The position numbers were made by a program, and so were the translations under genes. 64,000 nucleotides of DNA from Paenibacillus sp. G2S3 (lineage in GTDB: Bacteria > Bacillota > Bacilli > Paenibacillales > Paenibacillaceae): NCBI RefSeq assembly GCF_030123105.1, contig NZ_CP126095.1, forward strand, positions 6,262,001-6,326,000, written 5' to 3'. The notes under the pieces were generated by a model, which saw only the letters and a program-made list of their open reading frames with translations, was not told where the DNA came from and made no database searches. Of this stretch, positions 9,501 through 17,363 are shown piece after piece; position 1 is the first letter of the stretch; every line of letters starts with the position of its first letter.

Positions 9501-10657
9501 AAGTAACGCCTTCCTTTCCATTCATAGCCTTGACCGGGACGACTGCCCCACCAAGAACTAGTCGCAATGGCTACCAAACAGAGGATACTTACAGAAATCA
9601 GCAAGCATAACCATACCGATTGTCTGGCAGACGCATCACTAATCCGCTTAATAGCAATGCCTAACAGACTAGCCGACAGCGCCCATGTTACCTCAGCAGC
9701 CTGACCTGTCACACTGAAAAAAATAAACGCCGCTAAAGGAAACACATATAAGAGCGTATACATGCTTAACATCGCCAGCAGAATAAAAGGGCGGCGGCCC
9801 AATCCAGCATAAATATTTTTGCGGTAGCCTTTCCATACCTCGCTGGCATTATGATACATTCTCATTTCCGCATATTCCGTAATATCGGCGAGTGTAACCT
9901 GATCTCCAGCCTTCTTGACCGCACGAGCTAAGGCCATATCATCTACGAGATCCGATCGAATCGCCGCATGACCACCACAGCGCATATAACTATTCCTGTG
10001 AACCAGCATGAATCCTCCATGCGCTGCTACGAATCGTGGATCGCGGGAAGCACGGACAAGGGGAATTGGCAAATGACAAATGATCGTGAAGGTCATTAAA
10101 GGTACCACAAGCTTTTCCAGCCAAGTCCCAGTATGCTGATAAGCAAATCCTGTGATGAGGCCCTCCTCCTGAGCATCAGCCATGGCAAGAGCGTTCTCCA
10201 AAGCTTCAGGCTTCAGCCGAATATCTGCATCAAGATACAGCAGCCACTCTCCAGAGGCGACTTCCATCAACTGTTTGCAGGCATAAGACTTGCCTAACCA
10301 GCCATCCGGCAACTCTCTTCCGGTCACAACCTTAACACGCTTATCTCCTATAGCTCTGGCAATCCTACCTGTTTCGTCATTGGATCGGTCATCCAGAACG
10401 ATAATCTCCAAGTCCCACCCTGTACTTGTACAGGCCAATACGGAAGCAAGACAATCCCCTATATTGTCAGCCTCATCACGGGCAGGTATCAGTACAGACA
10501 CACGTCCATTACATTCAATCGTAGAAGAACTCATAGTACCCATAGAGTTATATTTCGACTTTGATGCCCCAAGCTTCGGTAGCTGGGCTGTATTCCACAG
10601 TGCAAATAAATATTGAAGGAGGAGACATCCAATAATGATCTGAAGAAAAAGAATCAT
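9497..10657 (-). CDS. GT2-family membrane glycosyltransferase (CrtQ/CruG-like)
   Basis: Likely transfers a sugar to the carotenoid end group. An N-terminal membrane helix is followed by the GT2 fold: VSVLIPARDEADN near residue 54, then LDDRS and DADIR (metal/nucleotide-binding aspartates), then further hydrophobic helices at the C-terminus. 386 residues. It overlaps both neighbours by ATGA. In the known staphyloxanthin pathway CrtQ glycosylates the carboxylated carotenoid, and in other bacteria CruG glycosylates the CruF product. The adjacent cruF-like gene makes the second comparison relevant. The sugar and acceptor cannot be read from sequence. Confidence 0.83.
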   Translation of the reverse strand: MILFLQIIIGCLLLQYLFALWNTAQLPKLGASKSKYNSMGTMSSSTIECNGRVSVLIPARDEADNIGDCLASVLACTSTGWDLEIIVLDDRSNDETGRIARAIGDKRVKVVTGRELPDGWLGKSYACKQLMEVASGEWLLYLDADIRLKPEALENALAMADAQEEGLITGFAYQHTGTWLEKLVVPLMTFTIICHLPIPLVRASRDPRFVAAHGGFMLVHRNSYMRCGGHAAIRSDLVDDMALARAVKKAGDQVTLADITEYAEMRMYHNASEVWKGYRKNIYAGLGRRPFILLAMLSMYTLLYVFPLAAFIFFSVTGQAAEVTWALSASLLGIAIKRISDASARQSVWLCLLISVSILCLVAIATSSWWGSRPGQGYEWKGRRYL

Positions 10658-11391
10658 CCTCTACCCCATAGTCGCACAGCATCGAACCATTCATTAGTAG
10701 ATTTCCCCTGCTTCATGAGCGGGAGAAAATCCTCCGGAATATAACCGCCGTTATTAACCATCATCAAGCGGTGGTGATCCAGTTGTTCTCCAAGCATAAC
10801 CTGAAGTTCCTTTCCGATGCTGTTGCGATCCATTGCACGCCATGGACGAGATATAGCACTGCCTGCCAACAACGTCGCCTCTGGTTTGGAATGCCGGAAC
10901 AAGCCATGATACAGCGTTACAGGTACAACAACTGCTTCCGGACACAATCGGAGGATTAGCCCTACCCCTGCTTTCAAGTTTAATGGACGATGCTCCAGTG
11001 GCTGAATTTCTCCTTCGGGAAACATCCATACCCTGCCTCCTGTACGCAGTAGCCTTGCGGTATAACGGAGCGAAGCACTAATATCCCCGGTGTTATGCCG
11101 ATTAATCGAATAGGCGCCGAGCTTGCGAAAAAAAGCGTACTTTCGCAGCTGCTCTTCCTCCATCATGAAAAAGTGCTCTTCACTAGTCATGGTTCTCGCT
11201 GCATGATAAGCCAGTAATCCATCCCACCAAGAACTATGATTCATAATATATAGAATGGGCCTATCTCCCGTAGATTGTGGCTGCAATTGTCCAGCGACCC
11301 CAACATAACGGAAATGTCTCTGAATCAAATAAAGCCGATTATAATGATAGAACAGCTTATCAAAGCCTTTGTGTTTGACGGCTTCCAACAT
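10654..11391 (-). CDS. PlsC-like (LPLAT superfamily) acyltransferase
   Basis: A 245-residue acyltransferase with the HX4D catalytic motif as NHSSWWDG near residue 50 and the FPEGE acceptor-binding motif near residue 122. I chose the ATG at 11391, preceded by GGGAG at eight bases, over an earlier in-frame start. It overlaps the cruF-like gene by 32 bases and the glycosyltransferase by 4. In the staphyloxanthin pathway a different, integral-membrane acyltransferase (CrtO) acylates the sugar. Here a PlsC-type enzyme occupies that position, so acylation of the glycosyl carotenoid is the inferred role. Confidence 0.82.
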   Translation of the reverse strand: MLEAVKHKGFDKLFYHYNRLYLIQRHFRYVGVAGQLQPQSTGDRPILYIMNHSSWWDGLLAYHAARTMTSEEHFFMMEEEQLRKYAFFRKLGAYSINRHNTGDISASLRYTARLLRTGGRVWMFPEGEIQPLEHRPLNLKAGVGLILRLCPEAVVVPVTLYHGLFRHSKPEATLLAGSAISRPWRAMDRNSIGKELQVMLGEQLDHHRLMMVNNGGYIPEDFLPLMKQGKSTNEWFDAVRLWGRG

Positions 11392-12136
11392 AACGCAAGC
11401 TCCCTTCAGCAAGTAACGCCCCTAGTACAGCAATAACTCCACAGAGCAGCAAACCTTCACGCAGACCAATGGTTCCAAATAAAATTAATATCGCTTGATA
11501 TAACCGGGTCCCGCTACGAGCAGACAAACTAGTACTCTTAACGTTACGTAGCGTTAAGGACAAGATCATCCCTACGATGAACCATCCGGTGAAATTGCTC
11601 CAAGGCACACCATAGAATCCTCCACGGCTACCCCAATGCCAGAAGCCTCTAGCATGAGCAACAGGGTCCAATACGAGATCCAGCAGTACAGTCCAAAATC
11701 CAACCTGAAGTGCTTTTGCCAGCCATAATTGTGGCCCCTTCAGTCCGTAATCATAACTAATTAAAGCAGCATTGTATATCACAGCAATCCAAGCAAAACC
11801 TAAGGTAATAGGCACCTCATATAACAGCGGACCTAAAATATCAGAGTAATTATAAGTACCAAACAACTTACCGGAATGAACACCAATCCACTCAACGGAC
11901 ATGCCTAAGGTCCAGATAAGGATAGCCGACACCCAAATAACAGGCTTACATTGTTTAATGACTGACTGGTCAGACATTAATTGCTGCTTTGATCCCCTGT
12001 GAATTAAATCGGCAGCATAGGCAGCATAAAAAATAAGAAATAAACCATTCGAAAATTGTAAACTTTCAGGAATGCCAAGCCATATTAACAGTAGCGCTCC
12101 AATAAAATACCATGCCCAGAATACTATTCGGATCAT
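11360..12136 (-). CDS. Carotenoid biosynthesis membrane protein, CruF/DUF422 family
   Basis: A 258-residue polytopic membrane protein resembling the CruF family, in which characterised members hydrate the psi end of acyclic carotenes. Visible helices include residues 3-25, about 65-90 and about 105-130. Conserved polar residues sit in EWIGVHSGKLFGTYNY, and the DLVLDPVAHARGFWHW stretch is typical of the family. The start codon directly abuts the synthase stop (TAAATG). Family call is fairly secure; hydratase activity is inferred and would make the product a hydroxylated, glycosylatable carotenoid. Confidence 0.8.
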   Translation of the reverse strand: MIRIVFWAWYFIGALLLIWLGIPESLQFSNGLFLIFYAAYAADLIHRGSKQQLMSDQSVIKQCKPVIWVSAILIWTLGMSVEWIGVHSGKLFGTYNYSDILGPLLYEVPITLGFAWIAVIYNAALISYDYGLKGPQLWLAKALQVGFWTVLLDLVLDPVAHARGFWHWGSRGGFYGVPWSNFTGWFIVGMILSLTLRNVKSTSLSARSGTRLYQAILILFGTIGLREGLLLCGVIAVLGALLAEGSLRYVGSRQTQRL

Positions 12137-13009
12137 TTAATACACCGCCATTCTGCCCTTGCCTCCCAAACTTGGCGCATAACGCATAGCGGTACGATGG
12201 AACATTCGAAGCTTAGCCTCATCACTGACGTAAGCACGCCTGCGAAATACATCGTAATTACCTGCGGCCACATCATCGAGAATACCTGCATAAAAGGCGG
12301 CGGCTAATTCTACTGCCATCCCACTTTCCGGGGGATAGGTATCTACATTATTCAGCCCCTTCTCAAACCACAGCAGTGCCTCTCTTCTAAGATCCTGCAA
12401 TACAGCTACAAAGCACTCATTAACCACTCCACGTTCCAGCTCCTGCTGGCTGTACCCGTTCTTTCTCATGATTTCCAAAGGAATATACCTTCTTCCGCGC
12501 TCTAGATCTTCACCCACATCACGGATAATATTTACGATCTGCATACCAATACCAAGAGCGATCCCTGCTTCCTGGGCTTCATCGCCTCCGTCCTCTCTCA
12601 GCACAGGGAGCAGCATCTCTCCTACAGTACCTGCTACGAGATAACAATAAGATAGAAGCTCTTCCAGCGTCTCATAATGAGTGAAGGAGAGATCTCTTAC
12701 CTGACCTTCCATTTGTAACAGAAACGGCTGTTTATCCAAATGAGGAAAATGATGCAGCAACCAACGTAGTGCAGGCCAGATGAAATGCCCCTCTGCTTCC
12801 TCTAAGTTTCGGAAATGATTTCGGAGCTCATGAATCGTATAAGATGATTTTTCCGGCTCATCTACACTGTCGTCTATTAAGCGGCAAAAGGCATAGATTA
12901 CATGCACCGCCTCCCGTCGTGGACTAGGCAAGCCATCAAATGCCCTGTAAAACGAAGAAGAACCCCTTCTGATCATTTCCTCACATTTCTGTAATACTTG
13001 TTCATTCAT
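12137..13009 (-). CDS. Phytoene/squalene-synthase-family enzyme (CrtB/CrtM)
   Basis: Head-to-head prenyl condensation: two GGPP to phytoene, or two FPP to dehydrosqualene. 290 residues with both Asp-rich motifs, DDSVD near residue 50 (inside FCRLIDDSVDEPE) and DVGED near residue 168 (NIIRDVGEDLERGRRYIP). It overlaps the upstream desaturase by ATGA. Chain length (C30 or C40) cannot be decided from sequence by eye. The three CrtN-like genes suggest C30; the CruF-like gene is better known from C40/C50 pathways. Confidence 0.9.
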   Translation of the reverse strand: MNEQVLQKCEEMIRRGSSSFYRAFDGLPSPRREAVHVIYAFCRLIDDSVDEPEKSSYTIHELRNHFRNLEEAEGHFIWPALRWLLHHFPHLDKQPFLLQMEGQVRDLSFTHYETLEELLSYCYLVAGTVGEMLLPVLREDGGDEAQEAGIALGIGMQIVNIIRDVGEDLERGRRYIPLEIMRKNGYSQQELERGVVNECFVAVLQDLRREALLWFEKGLNNVDTYPPESGMAVELAAAFYAGILDDVAAGNYDVFRRRAYVSDEAKLRMFHRTAMRYAPSLGGKGRMAVY

Positions 13010-14478
13010 GTATTGTTCATCTCCTTCATCAGTTCATGAACTGCCAATTTTGCGCCCTGCATAACAATAGGAACGCCGCCGCCAGGATGCACAGATGCAC
13101 CAGCAGCATATAAACCTTCAATATTGTAGGGCTTAGACTGAGGTCGAAACACACCGGATTGTGTCAGCACGGGTGCGATCCCAAAGCTTCCACCGCCGAA
13201 CAAACCTTCCTTGGCAGCATCAGCCGGCGTACGTACTTTTCTCCAGACTGTATGAGCAGCAAGCCCAGGAAAACCTCGCTCTTCTGCGTCTGCCATTATT
13301 TGTGAAGCCAAGGACTCTGCCGCCGTATCCCAATCGATTCCCTCACCGGAAGGTACTGGTACGAGAAAATAAAGTACACTTTCTCCTTCAGGAGCCGCAG
13401 TATCATCGAGCATTACCGGATTAAACACATAATAGGAAGGTTTATCAGGGATTCTTTTACGATCAAACAAATCACGTAAGCTCTCATTCAAGGAATCAGG
13501 AAGAAAGAACTGATGTGTTAGCGACTCCTCCCATTGTTTGGAGACTCCTACATAGATGAGCAGACAGCCTGAAGAAGGCATGAAATCCCTACGGCGCTGT
13601 CTCCTTTCATCTCCTTCAGATAAGGCAGGTAAAAGATCGGACAAGTGTGGAAAATCACCGTTGTAGAGCACGGCATCGTAAGCTATCTCTTGTCCATGGA
13701 CAACTACTCCGTGGCATCTGCCGCCTTCCACAAGTAGCGACTCTACTTCCGTACCTGTGTGCATGCAGACTCCGCGTCTTTCTAGCTCTCGTGTAATGAT
13801 TCGAGGCAACTCCCCATATCCTCCCTTCAGCATCCAGACTCCAAAGGCATGCTCTGCATAAGGAAGCATTGTATAAAGACCGGGGGTGCGGAAAGGTGCT
13901 CCACCAATGTATAGACTCTGAAGCGAGAAGGCATCCTTCAACTCATCACTGCGAAAATACTGCCCAACTGCGGCCCTAAGATTCTTATAGGCGCGTAAAC
14001 GAACCATTAGTCTCAAATTGTTCACGCTGAAGAATTCCCTGCGAGTCTTGAAGCCTCGTTCCAGAAAAGAAGCTTTCCCTAAGGGATACAGACCCGACAT
14101 CTCTTTCATGAACCTAATGAATCCTTGCCCTTCACCGGGAAAACATCTCTCGATCTCAGCCGCCTGCGCCTCTATTCCGTTCACTTTGGTCAAGGTACGT
14201 CCACTCTTAAAATGAACACGGTAGAGCGGATCGCACCGTAACAACTCCAGACTCTCCGGTGGTAGGCCACCCTCTTCCAGAATGCTCAGCAGCATCTCCG
14301 GTAGTAGTACAATTGTCGGTCCTTGATCGATCCGGTAACGGCCATTCTCTTCAAAAGCAACACGTCCACCAACACGAGGTGCACGTTCATACACCGTAAC
14401 CTCCTGCCCACGCTGGCTTAGCAGAAGTGCTGCTGTAAGACCGCCTATGCCGCTACCCACAATAGCAACCCGGCTCAT
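13006..14478 (-). CDS. CrtI/CrtN-family carotene desaturase (second paralogue)
   Basis: A 490-residue flavoprotein. It has the N-terminal FAD motif GSGIGGLTAALLLSQRG at residues 8-24 and a C-terminal IEGLYAAGASVHPGGGVPIV block. The FFLPDSLNES segment in the middle is found in this superfamily. It overlaps both neighbours by 4 bases (ATGA). Together with the 14475 gene it may share the sequential desaturation steps; which enzyme does which step is not readable here. Confidence 0.86.
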   Translation of the reverse strand: MSRVAIVGSGIGGLTAALLLSQRGQEVTVYERAPRVGGRVAFEENGRYRIDQGPTIVLLPEMLLSILEEGGLPPESLELLRCDPLYRVHFKSGRTLTKVNGIEAQAAEIERCFPGEGQGFIRFMKEMSGLYPLGKASFLERGFKTRREFFSVNNLRLMVRLRAYKNLRAAVGQYFRSDELKDAFSLQSLYIGGAPFRTPGLYTMLPYAEHAFGVWMLKGGYGELPRIITRELERRGVCMHTGTEVESLLVEGGRCHGVVVHGQEIAYDAVLYNGDFPHLSDLLPALSEGDERRQRRRDFMPSSGCLLIYVGVSKQWEESLTHQFFLPDSLNESLRDLFDRKRIPDKPSYYVFNPVMLDDTAAPEGESVLYFLVPVPSGEGIDWDTAAESLASQIMADAEERGFPGLAAHTVWRKVRTPADAAKEGLFGGGSFGIAPVLTQSGVFRPQSKPYNIEGLYAAGASVHPGGGVPIVMQGAKLAVHELMKEMNNT

Positions 14479-16019
14479 AATGACGCTCCCGTTCCGGCGA
14501 ATCCTGTGGATACGACCTTAGATCTTGCTTCACGGTCTTGCTCCTTCAGCAGCGCCACACTAATTTTCGCCGATTCAAATATCGTCGGAAGACCACTTCC
14601 GGGATGAGTTCCTCCGCCAACCAACCAGATTCCCTTGACCTCTTCAAAGGTGTTATGAGGTCGCATATACATCATCTGCCCGAGATTATGAGCCAAATTA
14701 AACGTTGCACCGTTATATACATTCAGCTTGTTCCGCCAATCCAGTGGCGAGAAGAACAAACTCTCCTCTATTCTCTGAGGCAAATTCTCTAGACCTGGAA
14801 TACGCTGCAGACGCTCCATCATATCTTGCTTGACCCATTCACCCTCCTGCTCCCAATTAACATCAGCCGTCAGGTTGGGCACTGGCATCAGCACGTAAAG
14901 AGATGACTTGCCTGCTGGGGCCAACGTAGGATCTAACACCGAGGGATTATGAACGTATATCGAAGCGTCCGCGGAAAGCTTGCCAAGCCGCGTGAGCTCA
15001 TCTACATTAAGCCGATAATCTTCAGCGAAATGAACGGAGTGATGAGCTAAATCAACGGCTCCGTCGACTCCCAAATACAGCATCGCGGTAGAACAAGAGT
15101 ACCTCTTACGGGATATTTTATCCGGTGAATAACGTTTAAGAATGCCAGGCTCAAATAACTGTGTCATAGCCGAACCAAAATCGGCTCCCAGCACCACATA
15201 ATCGGCCTCCACCTTCTCTCCATTCTCCAGCAATAAACCACACGCTTGCCCGTTCTGTACCAAGACTCGCTTTACTCCGCAAGAAATATGTACGATTCCA
15301 CTGTACTCCGAAATAATCTTTGCCATTGCCGTTAGCACACGGTTAATTCCACCAATAGGATGATACAGTCCATATCGGTGCTCCATAAAAGAAAGAATGG
15401 TGAAGGTACCCGGGCATTCCCACGGCGACATCCCCAAATATTTAGCCTGAAATGCAAAAGCAAATCTCAGACGTTCATCATCAAAATATTTTGAAAGTCT
15501 GTTGTACACAGTGTCGGTTGCATGCAGTTTAGGTAGCGCGTGCAGAACATCTTTTTTGACATAGTCTCCTATAGATTGAAAAGGCCGCTGTAATAGCGGA
15601 ATCACCCGGTCCAACTTATCCTGTTCCTCAGCCATGAATCGTTTATATCCACTACCGTTTCCGGGGAACAACTTCTCTATCTCTTCAGCGGTCCGCTCTT
15701 GATCCGTAGAAGGGGTAAATACGGTATCTCCAAAATGAAGCGAATAAAGCGGGTCAAGCTCTTTCAAATCCACATAATCTTTCAGGGATCGACCAGCGGA
15801 GGCAAATAACTCTTCCAGCAAATGCGGCATCATTAAAAATGTAGCTCCACGATCAAATCGGTAATCACCCAGACGAAGTTCACCTGAACGACCTCCAACA
15901 ACCTCCTGCTTCTCATAAACTGCGACTTCATAGCCGTCAGCAGCTAGGAGCATAGCAGCAGCAAGCCCTCCCGGACCCCCTCCAACCACCGCAACCCTAG
16001 CTGTGTTTCTTCTACTCAT
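14475..16019 (-). CDS. CrtI-family phytoene/diapophytoene desaturase (first gene of operon)
   Basis: A 514-residue FAD-dependent desaturase. The dinucleotide motif GGGPGGLAAAMLLAADG begins at residue 12, and the C-terminal signature runs from YNGATFNLAHNLGQ through WLVGGGTHPGSGLP, the classical CrtI ending. It is the first gene after the regulated promoter, and its ATG is preceded by GGAGGGATCGT. Of the three paralogues it looks closest to the canonical desaturase that acts directly on the colourless precursor; this ranking is inference. Confidence 0.88.
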   Translation of the reverse strand: MSRRNTARVAVVGGGPGGLAAAMLLAADGYEVAVYEKQEVVGGRSGELRLGDYRFDRGATFLMMPHLLEELFASAGRSLKDYVDLKELDPLYSLHFGDTVFTPSTDQERTAEEIEKLFPGNGSGYKRFMAEEQDKLDRVIPLLQRPFQSIGDYVKKDVLHALPKLHATDTVYNRLSKYFDDERLRFAFAFQAKYLGMSPWECPGTFTILSFMEHRYGLYHPIGGINRVLTAMAKIISEYSGIVHISCGVKRVLVQNGQACGLLLENGEKVEADYVVLGADFGSAMTQLFEPGILKRYSPDKISRKRYSCSTAMLYLGVDGAVDLAHHSVHFAEDYRLNVDELTRLGKLSADASIYVHNPSVLDPTLAPAGKSSLYVLMPVPNLTADVNWEQEGEWVKQDMMERLQRIPGLENLPQRIEESLFFSPLDWRNKLNVYNGATFNLAHNLGQMMYMRPHNTFEEVKGIWLVGGGTHPGSGLPTIFESAKISVALLKEQDREARSKVVSTGFAGTGASL

Positions 16020-16050
16020 ACGATCCCTCCTTCACAGCTTTATATGTCAA

Positions 16051-16060
16051 TTAAACGTTA
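16051..16060. promoter_or_regulatory. TTAAACGTTA element, crt side
   Basis: The 10-mer TTAAACGTTA, preceded by GTCAA, lies between the iterons and the first carotenoid gene. The same 10-mer, preceded by GTCA, recurs at 17242-17251 in the regulator's promoter. Function unknown. Confidence 0.4.
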
Positions 16061-16110
16061 TACAAAAATCATACAAACACTATACAAATATCATACAGTG
16101 TTTATACAGC
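16058..16110. promoter_or_regulatory. CarH-type operator: five ATACA iterons at exact 11-bp spacing
   Basis: ATACA starts at 16060, 16071, 16082, 16093 and 16104, each exactly 11 bp apart and in the same orientation. CarH of Thermus is known to bind tandem 11-bp direct repeats with a TnTACA core. Copies 1, 3 and 5 read TATACA and copies 2 and 4 read CATACA. Copies 4 and 5 overlap the -10 and spacer of the carotenoid promoter, and 1-3 cover the start of transcription, so binding should block initiation. Confidence 0.8.
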
Positions 16111-16118
16111 TATGTAAA
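16090..16118 (-). promoter_or_regulatory. Promoter of the carotenoid operon
   Basis: On the minus strand TTTACA (16113-16118) and TATGAT (16090-16095) are separated by 17 bases; each is one mismatch from the sigma-A consensus. The predicted leader before the ATG at 16019 is about 65 bases. It is embedded in the iteron array. Confidence 0.65.
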
Positions 16119-16146
16119 TAACTCTGTAGGATCCCTCCTTTTTCAA

Positions 16147-16192
16147 TAAAAAAAGAGCCTGCCATATCACCCAAAAGTGATATTACAGACTC
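16147..16192 (-). terminator. Terminator of the MerR/B12 regulator gene
   Basis: Minus-strand stem GAGTCTG/CAGGCTC (16186-16192 with 16155-16161) enclosing ATATCAC/GTGATAT, followed by seven U. It insulates the regulator gene from the carotenoid promoter. Confidence 0.85.
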
Positions 16193-16225
16193 CTATTTAT
16201 ATATCTATTTTCTTGATCAGAAGGA

Positions 16226-17149
16226 TTACTTGATCTTCATACTTGTAAACACATGATCAAACCACGCTTGCCAGTGTTCAGCAGGTTCCGTCATCACATA
16301 ATCCGCTTTAGATAAAGAAGGGTCTCTTTCATAGCCCTTGCCACCTACGAGGAATTTAGCCCCTGGACATACCTTTCTTAGCCGCTCTATAAGCTCCTCA
16401 CTAAAGGGTACCAATTCTTTATCCGTAATCGATAGACAAATCAAACCTACCCGACTTTGTTGTTCCAACATCGAGATGATCCCTTCCTCAGGCGTGTTAG
16501 CTCCTAAGTAGATAACCTCCATTCCGTTTTTGCGCAAAAACAAGGCGAATAACAACAGCCCGACTTGATGATGCTCTCCTGCAGGGCAGAAAGCCAGCAC
16601 CTTCGGCAAATGGGAGTAAACGGGGAATACGTGGAATATTTGATAGAACCGGTTGGAGATCATATGCGTGGTGTAATGTTCTTGCGCTACCGTTGCTATA
16701 CCAGCTTCCCACGCATCCCCTACTTGTATCAAGATTGGCACAAGTACCTGATGGAACATTGCTTCATAACCATAAAGAGATAAACCAAAGTCAATTAAGG
16801 CATTAGCTCGCTCTCCCTGAAAGTCATGTAGTGCATTGTATATTTGTTCTTTCATTTTCTCAAAAGCATCCTGAGTATTTCCGCTTGCGACTGAAAGCGT
16901 ATCATCCAGTTGTTTTTCTTTACGAGCCTTCAGCATTCGAACAGCATGCGATATGCTTACCCCTTGCTGCTCGGTCTGTTCCTTCAGCCAGCGCAGATCC
17001 TCGACATTCTCATGGCTATACAGCCTGTACCCGGATTCGGTTCGTTCAGGTGTAACCGCCTGATACCGGTTCTCCCAAGCTCTGAGAGTCACAGAAGGAA
17101 TATCCAGCATTTCAACAACCTGTTTGATGGAATACATGATAGAACTCAC
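16226..17149 (-). CDS. MerR-family regulator with B12-binding domain, CarH/LitR-type photoreceptor
   Basis: A 307-residue regulator: MerR helix-turn-helix at residues 5-72 (YSIKQVVEMLDIPSVTLRAW), a helical bundle, and a C-terminal cobalamin-binding domain. The CarH adenosylcobalamin motif Wx9EH is intact as W147 ... E157-H158. The ExHxxG lower-ligand motif is E192-x-H194-x-x-G197. In Thermus CarH a His follows the Trp and takes the upper axial position after light; here that residue is Glu148. Start GTG at 17149 with AAGGA upstream; ATG four codons later is possible. It lies head-to-tail upstream of the carotenoid operon with matching iterons in both promoters. Inferred role: AdoCbl-bound repressor in the dark, released by light. 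Confidence 0.88.
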   Translation of the reverse strand: MSSIMYSIKQVVEMLDIPSVTLRAWENRYQAVTPERTESGYRLYSHENVEDLRWLKEQTEQQGVSISHAVRMLKARKEKQLDDTLSVASGNTQDAFEKMKEQIYNALHDFQGERANALIDFGLSLYGYEAMFHQVLVPILIQVGDAWEAGIATVAQEHYTTHMISNRFYQIFHVFPVYSHLPKVLAFCPAGEHHQVGLLLFALFLRKNGMEVIYLGANTPEEGIISMLEQQSRVGLICLSITDKELVPFSEELIERLRKVCPGAKFLVGGKGYERDPSLSKADYVMTEPAEHWQAWFDHVFTSMKIK

Positions 17150-17192
17150 TCTCTTTCCTTATTGCAACTGCCCAAATTCGCAATCCTAAACA

Positions 17193-17223
17193 TTATACAA
17201 ATCTTTCACACTCATTATACATA
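17193..17223. promoter_or_regulatory. Autoregulatory iterons in front of the MerR/B12 gene
   Basis: ATACA occurs at 17195 and 17217, exactly 22 bp (two 11-bp steps) apart, with a degenerate TCACA at the middle step (17206). The set overlaps the -10 box, suggesting autorepression. It has fewer and weaker copies than the carotenoid operator. Confidence 0.65.
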
Positions 17224-17242
17224 AGCCTATGTGTTATGTCAT
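17214..17242 (-). promoter_or_regulatory. Promoter of the MerR/B12 gene
   Basis: Minus-strand ATGACA (17237-17242), 17-base spacer, TATAAT (17214-17219). The -10 overlaps the third iteron. Confidence 0.65.
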
Positions 17243-17251
17243 TAAACGTTA
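17242..17251. promoter_or_regulatory. TTAAACGTTA element, regulator side
   Basis: Second copy of the 10-mer found at 16051. Here it abuts the -35 box and forms the core of an imperfect palindrome, TCATTAAACGTTAATGA. Confidence 0.4.
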
Positions 17252-17363
17252 ATGATACGGAGGCTGCTTCATTTCTCCCCACTAAGTGTTAATAGGTTGG
17301 TAACATGCTGGAGCATATTAACTTAAAGAAAGTGCTCTGCAATACCTTCAGGAGGAACTACCG

